Origin: Microdochium bolleyi
Lineage: Eukaryota > Ascomycota > Sordariomycetes > Xylariales > Microdochiaceae
Assembly (NCBI GenBank): GCA_001566295.1
Contig: KQ964256.1
Coordinates: 620,001-684,000 of the forward strand
Reading direction: 5' to 3'
DNA length: 64,000 nt
Both the position numbers and the translations under genes were made by a program. The notes under the pieces were generated by a model. The model was given only the letters and a program-made list of their open reading frames with translations. It did no database searches and was not told where the DNA came from. Positions within the stretch are counted from its first letter, which is position 1, and each line of letters begins with the position of its first letter. Positions 52,833-61,993 of the stretch are shown piece after piece.

Positions 52833-53976
52833 ATGGACTCCATGGATGACGAAGACGACTTCTACGCTCCAGACGAGCCTGTTGCGCAGCCGACAACCCA
52901 GTCCGCCGCATCGGCCACGGCACCAGCACGCTCGCAGGATGCAGATCTCGAGTCTGGTGAGGAGGAGGAGGACGAGGGCGCCGCCGCCATGGACGAGGAT
53001 AACGACGATTCGGACTCGGACTCGGACATCGACATCATAACGGAGCGCAAGGACGGCTCACAGCCAGAGCCTCCATCGTAAGCATCCCCCAAGTCGAACT
53101 ACGGCAGGAGCTCTGGACTACCCTCTGACCACGCCATCTTGTGCGCACCAGGCAGTCTAGATACAGTGACATAAGGAACATCCCGCAGCGGACAGCCTCG
53201 AGCGACCCCTCCGCAAGGGCTGCTCCCACCACAACAAAGGACCAGCCTCCCGCCCGTGCATCATCCCAGAGCCACCCACCAGTCTCGACTTCAAAAATCG
53301 ATGTCCACGCTGTGCCCACGTACAAGCCCGCGGGAAAGCCCATCACGCAAATTAATATTGATACTGGTGTGCAGCCCTCACGATATTGTTATGACTTTGC
53401 CCACCAGCTGCTAACTCGAGTCCCGAAACCGTAGACCTCCCGGACAACGATAAGCCGTGGCGCAAGCCTGGCACAGACATCAGCGACTACTTCAACTACG
53501 GCTTCGACGAGTTCACCTGGACCATGTACGCTGCCAAGCAGGAAAGCGTGCGCGGCGAGTTCAGCCAAGACGCCGTCGCTCAGAACAACAAGAAGATGAT
53601 GGAAGATATGCAGATGATGATGATGGGCGGCATGCCCGGCCTGCCCGGTGGTCCCGGCACTGCCGCTGCCATGCCCGGCATGGAAGGAGGTATGCCCCCC
53701 GAGATGCAGCAGATGATGCAGCAGATGATGGCGGGCGGCATGGACCCCAGCCAAATGGACCCTTCTGCCATGTTCGCGGCCATGCAGAACGCTGGCGGTA
53801 ACCCCCAGGGCGGCCCGGCCGGTCAGGGCCAGAATTTTGGCGGTGGTGGAGGCGGTGGTCAAGGATACGGAGGTAATCAAGGCCAGGGATACGATAACTT
53901 CAACCAGGGCATGGGTCGAGGCGGGGGAGGGGGCTTCAGTGGTGGTCGTGGCCGCCGTGGCCGTGGTGGCTGGTGA
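52833..53976 (+). CDS. FIP1: mRNA 3'-end processing factor Fip1
   Basis: Three predicted exons: 52833-53077, 53152-53366 and 53435-53976, giving 333 residues. The N-terminus is very acidic (MDSMDDEDDFYAPDE, then a Glu/Asp run and SDSDSDIDIITE), the part that tethers poly(A) polymerase in yeast. The conserved Fip1 motif DLPDNDKPWRKPGTDISDYF with GFDEFTW is rebuilt exactly by the second splice. The C-terminal half is Met/Gly/Pro rich and ends in RGG-like repeats (GRGGGGGFSGGRGRRGRGGW), which may bind RNA. Fip1 is a subunit of cleavage and polyadenylation factor (CPF/CPSF) and joins poly(A) polymerase to it in the nucleus. The gene shares its promoter region with NUP49. Confidence 0.93.
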
Positions 53977-55792
53977 TGGCCGGAACCAAGAGCAAAGCCT
54001 CAGGCTTGGTGCTGACCTTGAACAATATTGACGGGTCCAGCCTCAATAAAGTGCCGGCGGTACTGCGGACAGGTACTCACTGGACTGGCCTGGGCGAGCA
54101 CATGTGTTGGCGTGTTCGGAAAGCACGCCCATTGTTCGCTTCCAGTTCTCGCACGATGGTATCCATCTCTGCGGCAGCAGTCAGTGAGCCAGACAGGACA
54201 GCCCGCGAGATGGGCGACACCAGGACAACTGTGCTTGGCGCACCCTCGTCATTGTGCCATGGTCGCGGCTGTAAGTGGCCCCAACATGGTGGCAGCGCAA
54301 TGCAGCCTGTTGCACAGGACGCTGCTCGACTCAATAGCCTCGCGCGTGGTTTTGTGGAATCAGCGGTAGCTTAAGAATCATGCATCGCCATCGCAATGCG
54401 GAGTATGGAGCACGTATCCTCCAAACGAAGCACTCAAGCTTCCATAGCGAGGCCACGCTATCCTAGGTACTCTAGATTTTGGGGTCGCAAGAACATAGGT
54501 TCCAGAGACGGAGAGCTTGGCAAGCTCAAAAGAATCATCTCCGCTCTCGTTGTTGGTGATAGGATTCAAGCCCAAGTGGTTTTATGCCGTTTGTCAATCG
54601 CCCGCCTGGTGACGGTAGCAACCATGCCCAGAGTGAAACATTCATGCTGTGTCCATGCAGCGACAATCACGATGAGACACCGCAGATATGGAGGCCTTTC
54701 ACGTGTGGCAGACATAATTGGCCAGTAAGAAGGGCATATCTCGCAGAGTGCCTTTGTCGCATACGTGAGTTGACGGTTATTGGACGTGAATCGTAACAGG
54801 TGTGTGAGAACTGTACCGTTGTACGGCAATGATGGCAAAGTACGCTTGATCGGGAGAAGACTACATGTCACTCGGCACGTAGTGTTGATCACGGCAGATT
54901 CAGCACGGCTTCCTGCATGTCACAAGAGAACCACTCCCTTTTCGATGCGGCCATGGGCCGGAACCACGTTTGATCAAGTAAAACGGTATATATTGACGGA
55001 CGCTGCGAACGTCTTTGCTACTGCGAAGCATCCGGAAGGTGGCTGGCATATCACAATGCGGTGCCTGTCTTGGGATTCAAGTGAAGAATCTAGCCAATGG
55101 GATAACACGCTGCGGCCACGCCTCAGGATCGCGCCGGCGAGAGGATGGCAATGCGACTGAGCATCACTCCATACCCGCTCGACAAGGCCATGCACGGCAG
55201 CCCTGATTGATATCCTGAGGGTACGCAGGTTTTCCTAGCTGTGCTGATGGTCTCCTTTTGCGAGCCAATCCCATTGGCACAACTCTTCACAGACCTCGAC
55301 TTGGAGCTGCTGCTCGCCAGCGTGTCCCAAGGTCACGATCGTCGACCGGCAGTTCTAGACCCAGTTTGTCTGACAGTCTCATGGCCCATGTGCCGTAGAG
55401 AATAGGGACCACAGGGTCTCGGATGCATGACTAGCATGCACGCAACACATCACTGGCGTAACCAACCTTGGTCAAGCAGCCGGTCCACGTGCGTCCACGA
55501 GCAGTCGTGAAGGGGCCCCTGCCTTTCCCCTCTTGTCCTCCCCCATCCGGGCCAGATGTAACCATGGGGGAGCACGGCTTCTAGTCTTGTCCAGGTGGTC
55601 TTACTAGAAAATTGTCTCTACCCCACGTCCTGTACATGGCCTCGGGATGCATGTATAAGACGGATGGATCAGTCCCGGCCTTTGATGGCTGAAAAGCACT
55701 CTCTAGGCATCTTGCACGAGAACTCAAACTCAACAACGAGATCGACGACGACACAACACCACTCACGGTGGTATGGTGCCCCTCACTGCATC
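53977..55792. other. Gene-free region between Fip1 and the small hydrophobic protein
   Basis: About 1.8 kb with only short frames on both strands. No tRNA, repeat or domain is recognised. The right end contains the promoter of the small gene at 55793, with a TATA-like element at 55654-55659. Confidence 0.45.
55654..55659 (+). promoter_or_regulatory. TATA-like element of the small hydrophobic protein gene
   Basis: TATAAG lies 139 bp upstream of ATG 55793, a normal spacing for a TATA box plus a short leader. This supports the small open frame downstream being transcribed. Confidence 0.45.
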
Positions 55793-56236
55793 ATGAGTTC
55801 CATCCTTACCAAAATGGCCATCATTGCGGGCCCTACCAAGGAGCCAGTCGTGCTGGCGCCCACGGATCTCGTCTCGGTCCTGGCGCCCGCAGTGCGTGCT
55901 GCATCGCAATGTCAGCAGATGCTCGGTGCCTGGTATCTCCAAATATTCCTGCGCGCATTCGCCCTGCTGCGCCACGCTCTCTGGTTCACCCACGCCTTCA
56001 CGATCCGGTCGCTTGTCTTGTCCAAAAGTGCCCTTCTCAACACTGCCGCCGTGGCAACCCGAGTGGGCTGGCTCGCCTGGGACTGCAAGACGATGAGAAG
56101 GTTCAAGAAGAAGCTCGAGTTTGAGCTCTTCACCATCATGCTGAGCACTGGCAACCAAGTCTGTGTGCTGGTCTTCTGGCCGGGCTGGTGGCTCATCGTG
56201 CTAGCGATGCTCACATCGTGGCTGTTGGTCGGATGA
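55793..56236 (+). CDS. Small hydrophobic protein of unknown function
   Basis: A single exon of 147 residues from ATG 55793 (MSSILTKMAIIAGPTKEPVV). I do not recognise the family. The frame is open further upstream, but the residues before this Met are Ser/Thr/His rich and unlike the rest. The body is helical and amphipathic, with hydrophobic and basic residues mixed (LGAWYLQIFLRAFALLRHALW, TMRRFKKKLEFELF). The last 25 residues form a strong membrane segment with aromatic edges (VCVLVFWPGWWLIVLAMLTSWLLVG). It may be a tail-anchored or two-pass membrane protein. The TATA-like element at the expected distance and balanced codon use favour a real gene; without homology the case stays moderate. Confidence 0.6.
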   Translation: MSSILTKMAIIAGPTKEPVVLAPTDLVSVLAPAVRAASQCQQMLGAWYLQIFLRAFALLRHALWFTHAFTIRSLVLSKSALLNTAAVATRVGWLAWDCKTMRRFKKKLEFELFTIMLSTGNQVCVLVFWPGWWLIVLAMLTSWLLVG

Positions 56237-56381
56237 ATGAGAAGCTTTGTAGACGAGCACTGTTGGACCGACACCACACTGTGGTTGTCATCTGGCGAAT
56301 TTACGGATGATCGCATTGGCCAAAGGAAACCGAGATCTCGTATTAAACCGCGCACAACAACATCGCCTATAGGTCTCGAAT

Positions 56382-57677
56382 TCAGGAGTAGAAGAAGGTG
56401 TTTCCGCCGAGGTCTCGCCTGACCTCCTGTCGATAGTCCTTCTCCGGATCGAACTCACGCCATGTGCTTGCCGGGTAGATGTGTTTGCTCCGTTCGTACC
56501 ACCGCCGATCCACGACCTTGGTCCAAGATGGATCGTCTGACGCGCCCTCGAGCGATTGCACATCGGGCAGTGCGGCAGCCTTGGTCGCCGCTGTCGAAAG
56601 CGGCTGGTATTGCGTGCCGGGATCCTGCGGCTCTAGATTCGTGCCATCAGGCGGGGTTTCAGGAGCCTCTGCGCTGTAGTCGAAAAGAATCGTGTCGTTC
56701 GGACCAAGCGTTTTGTTCATGATGAAGTATAGAAAATCGTAGTGCTTTCAGGCCACGTATATCAGCGACGTGCTCCAGCCTCGAGCAGAGGACGGAAACA
56801 TTCAAGAAAAATCGCTTACATGTGGAATGATGACGCCGCCGCGGACCATGATGAGGTCGTCAACACCAACACGCGCCCATGCCTTGGCCGTGTTGACCTT
56901 TTCGCCCACGCCGAGCTGTGCACCCACCTTGCGGCTCTTGTCCAGGAAGATCCAGATGTAGTCACCCTTCTTGACTCGAGCTACGCCGCCGGGAAGGTCT
57001 GCACCGTCGTAAAAAACAAAGGGCACCGCGATCTCGGTAGCCTTGACAGCTTCTTGGCGAGCCAGAAACTGTTTGCGGAGGGTTTCGCGCTCTGCGGCCT
57101 CACGACGAAGAGCAGACTTGGTCATGGAGCGCGGCACGACAGATACAGCGGCGTTGGCCTTGATCTTGTATGTTGTGACTGGTGTTGGGCCATGGTCATG
57201 GTTGTGCTTCTTCGTCTCGCCGCTGCTGTCGATATCGTCGCTACCGCTTCCAAGAGACGTGCCTGAAGGTGTGTTTCTTGGCGCTTTCTTGGGGTTCACA
57301 GCGATTGCCGCTTGTCCGTCGTCTTCATCGTCGCCGAAGGACAGCTTGGCCAGGCCGCCCTTCTTATGCGTCTTCTTCTTCTTCTTTGAGGGGCCGGGGG
57401 CGGCTGCAACAGTACCGCCCAGTGTGCCCTCCCCGTCAGGTGGTGGGGCAGGCGTACCAGACTGGGAGCGCGAGGGCGGTGTCGAGATGCCGGCTGGTGT
57501 CTGAGAGCCGCTGTTGTTGGCGGAGTCGCGATCGTGCTGGTCGAGCAGCTCGGCGCGGCGCTTGCGAAAGTCGGAAAGGGCAACAAGCCCGACAGTATTG
57601 TTGGAAAGGACCTGCTGCGGAGTGGGTTTGGACGCCGCGAACCGCGAGTCATCTGTGCTTCCTTCGGAGGCAGACAT
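56382..57677 (-). CDS. FAM50/XAP5-domain nuclear protein
   Basis: Two predicted exons on the minus strand: 57677-56820 and 56744-56382, giving 406 residues. A disordered N-terminal half with a Lys-rich run (PSKKKKKTHKKGG) resembling a nuclear localisation signal is followed by the XAP5 domain: TKSALRREAAERETLRKQFL, then PFVFYDGADLPG, the beta-strand GDYIWIFLDKSRK, VDDLIMVRGGVIIPHHYDF, and the closing VVDRRWYERSKHIYPASTWR. FAM50A in animals and XCT in plants are spliceosome-associated and affect splicing and clock gene expression. A splicing role here is by homology. The splice joins PH to HYDFLYFIMNK, restoring the conserved helix. Confidence 0.9.
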
Positions 57678-58432
57678 GGCGCCCTGGGTGTGTGGAGGTC
57701 TGGGGATGAAGGTGCGGGCGGGATGATTGTCGAAGCACGATCAGAAAATGCTGGAGTTGGAGATGTACCTGAGTGGAGTTCTTGGGGTTTGGTTTGCTGA
57801 GCCAAGTCCAGGGTCGACCTCGGGAGGTCCCATAGTCATACAGTGTGTTTCCTACAGTGCGCGTATGTCGCAAACTACAAACCGTCTCGAACAAGCCGAG
57901 GCTTGAGAAATGGAGGAAGGGCGGGCTCGAGCCCTGGGAGATAGAAGTGCACTCTTGTGTAAGCACGAAGGAGGATTGCGAGCTCGCGCCGCTGCCGAGA
58001 TGGATTCATTCGACATGCTGCAGTAAGACGCGTATGTTTTTATTGTATTTTACTTTTCCTTGTAGTTACATCTTTGTTCTCTCGTTTTAAAGCCTGGTGG
58101 TCAGCAATGCCCGACGCTCGGTGAATCATAGTCTTGCACATGCCTCGACGGCTGCAGCAGGGAACTAACTGACGTAGAGATCCCTGGATTGTCTCCGCTG
58201 AAGATGGTATCAAAGCCGTACCCCATGCGGGGATGCCGCCACCCTTGGACTGTGCCGGCCGCCGCGGCATCTCAATCCGCGTCCCCTGCCTTCCTCCCCT
58301 AGGCTACATCTCGAGGACGGTGCCCCGGCGCCGTCCGTCTCGTGTCTGAACCTGCTTCTTCTCATTCATGCCCTGTTCCACTGTCCCTCCAAGGCAGTAC
58401 ACCCTATACATTATCGTACATCTACAACAAGC
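57678..58432. promoter_or_regulatory. Divergent region XAP5/nitronate monooxygenase
   Basis: These 755 bp hold the promoters of the XAP5 gene (-) and the nitronate monooxygenase gene (+). An AT-rich patch lies at about 58030-58090. No gene is seen inside. Confidence 0.45.
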
Positions 58433-59801
58433 ATGGCTCCCGGTCCGCTGACGACTCCGCTGACGCGCTTGCTGGGCGTGCAGCACCCGGTCATGCTCGC
58501 CGGCATGGACCAGGTCGCCGGCCCCGAGCTCGCGGCCGCCGTCACCAACGCCGGCGGCTTCGGTACCGTTGGCGGCGCCCGCTACACGCCCCAGCAGCTG
58601 CGCGACATGCTCGCCGAGCTCAAGTCCTTGCTCAACGACCAGGACGCCCCCTTTGGCGTCGACCTGCTCCTGCCACAGGTCGGCGGTACTGCCCGCAGCA
58701 CAAACTACGACTACACCCACGGCAACCTCGACGAGATGCTCGACATTGTCATCGAGTCCGGCGCAAAGCTCTTCGTCTCGGCCGTTGGCGTCCCTCCCAA
58801 GGCGGCCATCGAAAAGCTCCACAAGGCCGGTGTCCTCTACATGAACATGGTCGGTCACCCAAAGGTATGTCTGCAGCCCTCTGAGTCCGTTGCCTGTGCC
58901 ATCTGCTGACAGTGCCGCTCCGATATTACTGCAGCACGTCCACAAGGCGTGCCAGGCTGGCGCAGACTTGATCTGCGCCCAGGGAGGCGAGGCCGGGGGA
59001 CACACGGGCGATATCCCAACAAGGTGAGCCAAGACCAGCCTGACCTGCATGCTGGTGCAGGTGTTTCCACAGCGAGCTTCCAACTGACCGCCATGCGCAA
59101 CGTTAGCGTGCTGACGCCGGCATGTGCCGACATCTGTCGCCAGTACAAGTCCCCACTGACGGGCGAGCCCGTGCTGCTTGTCACCGGAGGCGGCGTCAAC
59201 GACGGCCGCAGCTTGGCTTCTGCCCTGATGCTCGGAGCTAGTGGCGTCTGGGTTGGCACGCGCTTCATCCCGACTGTCGAGTCAAAGTACCCCGACGTCG
59301 CCAAGAAGCAGTAAGGAACCTCGAGGACGATCCGGGTGTTGACACAGCTCAAAGTGCAGTGCGCTGACACGCTGGCAGAATCATCGACGCCAACTACGAT
59401 TCGTGGATCAAGAGTACGATCTGGTCGGGAAGGCCCCTGAGATCGCTGCGCACTCCGTATGTCGAGGACTGGGAGAACAACCGCCAGGACGAGATCAAGA
59501 AGCTCCTCGGCCAGGGCATCGTGCCGCTCCCCCACGAGCTTGATAGGCTGCACGAGGAGGGCAAGCTGACCGAGGAGATCGAGGACCAGTCTGCGCTGAG
59601 GTGAGTCTTTATCGTAGCGGGTAGGACGATTCCGGGCAGCATTCTAACGGACGGTGTGCACACAGACCCTTGGGCATTGTTGCCGGCTCGGTCAACAAGC
59701 CAAACCAGACTGCCGCCGAGGTCGTGCAGGAGATTGTTGAGCAGGCCACGAGCATGCTGAGCGGTGCCAATGACTTCCTTGTTTCCAAGACGAAGCTTTA
59801 G
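58433..59801 (+). CDS. Nitronate monooxygenase (2-nitropropane dioxygenase family)
   Basis: Five predicted exons: 58433-58864, 58935-59023, 59107-59310, 59379-59600 and 59666-59801, giving 360 residues. The FMN-binding TIM barrel shows LLGVQHPVMLAGMDQVAGPELA at the start, NAGGFGTVGGARY, the GGEAGGHTGDIPT loop, and the phosphate-binding LVTGGGVNDGRSLASALMLG with GASGVWVGTRF. The family oxidises alkyl nitronates (for example propionate 3-nitronate) to carbonyl compounds and nitrite using FMN and oxygen, and protects against plant nitro toxins. The C-terminal helical part (YVEDWENNRQDEIKKLLGQG) is usual for class II-type fungal members. All four introns are 65-83 bp, and each junction keeps a continuous family sequence. 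The exact substrate is unknown. Confidence 0.9.
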
Positions 59802-60656
59802 TGTTGGGCATCGCCACTTCCAACAAACATAGCGAAGTGGTGCAACGTGAGCGGGGGGCGGCCAGCGCCAGCTTGTGGCGATGCTGCAGTGAGAGTCCAG
59901 TTCTGACAAGTGAACATGGTGCGTTTCCACTACCTCGGAAGGGACAGGCCAGCGTGCGGTTTTGAGATCATCTAGTGCAATGCTTTGCTCTGCCAAGGCG
60001 GCCCAACAGGCGTTGTCTGGACACAGTTTAGCATAAGCTACATGAGGAGAAGTGTGGACGGGTTGTCCCGAGCATGTCTCACATACCAAGACAGGGAGTA
60101 TGTGCGCAGCACCGTCTGTTGTCTAACTTGTATGTAATTAGCTCTCATCGTAACGCAGGTCTCTCCAATCAGCTGCCTGTGGTGGCTCCGGCGTAGCCAT
60201 GGTTGCTGGGACGAAAGTACAAGATGCCGGCCACAGCATGGCGATCCGCACCGAATGTAGTCATTGCATTGTGCCCGGGCGAGGGTCATGTCACAACCAG
60301 ACGGCCCGCTCGACTCAGTTCCCCATGTAATCCCGTGTTGCACGGCATCCCCTGCTGTGAACGCGGGAATGCAGATCACACGGGTCGCTGCGAGATCATT
60401 TGCGCATGCTCACCGCCGGACAATTCGGCAATGTCTTATTTGTGTTGTATATAAGATAGCAGAAATGAGGACTGGTTTGGAGTTTCGAATCTTTTCTCGC
60501 ACCACCTTCTTTCCCTTCGTATCGGCTTGTTCCTGTGAGAGCTGCTTCACGTCTCGCGATCCTGCTCGAACCATCACAGCTTTCCATCTCGTCCGTCACG
60601 GGCACTGCAGAGGCGATCAACGAGCTTCCGAACGAGAGACCAGACCATTCGCGAAC
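59802..60656. other. Intergenic region upstream of the thioredoxin-reductase-like gene
   Basis: These 855 bp hold the 3' flank of the nitronate monooxygenase gene and the promoter of the next gene, including a TATATAA element at 60448-60454. Short frames only. Confidence 0.45.
60448..60454 (+). promoter_or_regulatory. TATA-like element of the thioredoxin-reductase-like gene
   Basis: TATATAA lies about 205 bp upstream of ATG 60657. The sequence is a good TATA box, and the spacing allows a leader of about 170 nt, rich in C and T. Confidence 0.5.
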
Positions 60657-61993
60657 ATGCTTCCTGTACTCTTCTTGGCCGCAGTGGCATCGGCAGCTGT
60701 GCTACGTCCGAGATCCACGGCTCTCGGAAACGCTACAGAAGTCTACGATGCCATTATTATTGGTGGCGGCCCAGCCGGACTCTCCTGCCTCAGCGCCCTC
60801 GCTCGGGTCCGTCGTAACGTGCTGCTCATTGACTCGGGCGAGTACCGTAACGGCGTCACCCGTCACATGCACGATGTGATTGGCTTCGACGGTAAGTACA
60901 ATCGACTTGACCGCGCCTAGGCTGATATGCACAAGCTGACCAGACGTCTTGCGCATGGGCAGGAGTGACGCCGGCATACTATCGATGGGCCGCGCGAGAG
61001 CTCATCGCCGACTACCCCACAGCGCACATGGCCAACGGCACGGTAACAAAGGTTGAGCCCCAGAACGCCAACAACACCGCCTTCACCGTGACGCTGGGTG
61101 GCAACTCGACCCTGCCGGCCACGTTGCAGGCTCGCAAGGTGGTGCTGGCGACGGGCCTTCGGGACATCATCCCCAGCACGCCGGGGCTCATCGACAATTG
61201 GGGACAGGGCATCTACTGGTGTCCGTGGTGCGACGGCCACGAACATGCTGACCAAGCCCTCGGCTTGCTGGGCCCCATGCATGCCGCTGCCTCCATGACC
61301 CGCGAGATTCTTACCCTCAACACCGACATCATCGCTTTCGTCAACGGCACCCAGACCGAAGCTGAAATCACCCAGGCACAGACCAGCTTCCCGGGTGCTG
61401 CCGACTATCTCAAGCTGAACAACGTTACGATTGACAACCGGACGATCGCTTCCATCGAGCGTCTCGAGAATGCTCTCGACAGCCCCGGCGCGCCAGACCT
61501 GGCCACTTATCCGGAGCACGATCTATTCCGCATCAACTTCGACAGAGGTGAGCCGGTAGAGCGTAACGCGTTCTTCGTCGAGTTCAAGAATGAGCAGCAC
61601 TCAACCATCGGGGCGGACATGGGTGTAGACCTCTGGGGCGGTCGCCTAGCGGTCAACGCTTCACGAGGCCTCATCACGAACCTGTTTGGCGTATATGCCA
61701 TCGGCGACGCCAACTCGGACAACACCACCAATGTCTACCACGCCCTCGCAAACGGAAAGACATCGGCGGTATACCTTCATGGTGAGTTTCCTTCTCGATC
61801 CTAGTTAGAAGGCCTGGTTTGCTAATCTTGCCGTCTTGCAGTACAACTGGCTCGCGAAGATGCCAATGCCCAGCTCACAGCCGCTGGCGTCAATATCACT
61901 GCCCGCAATGATCAGTTCGACATGCGCTCGCTGTGGGAGACAATGAATGGCCACCCCCGAGAGATCATGTATGCTGGCGAGTATCCACACTAA
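60657..61993 (+). CDS. Secreted thioredoxin-reductase-like FAD/NAD(P) flavoprotein
   Basis: Three predicted exons: 60657-60891, 60963-61781 and 61842-61993, giving 401 residues. It starts with a signal peptide (MLPVLFLAAVASAAVL). The FAD-binding Rossmann motif YDAIIIGGGPAGLSCLSAL begins near residue 30, and a redox CxxC (C165 and C168 in YWCPWCDGHE) sits where low-molecular-weight thioredoxin reductases and GliT-type dithiol oxidases have theirs. The second FAD motif LFGVYAIGDANSDNTTNVYHAL is near the C-terminus. The region between CxxC and FAD motif II lacks a clear GxGxxA/G NADP-binding signature (LGLLGPMHAAASMTREI), and many N-glycosylation sequons are present. Both suggest a secreted oxidase or thiol oxidoreductase more than a classical cytosolic reductase. 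The gene is the last before the AT-rich block. Confidence 0.87.

Noticed and set aside
31554..59801. A biosynthetic gene cluster spanning regulators and oxidoreductases
   Set aside because: No polyketide synthase, peptide synthetase, terpene cyclase, cytochrome P450 or transporter lies nearby, and most neighbours are housekeeping genes.
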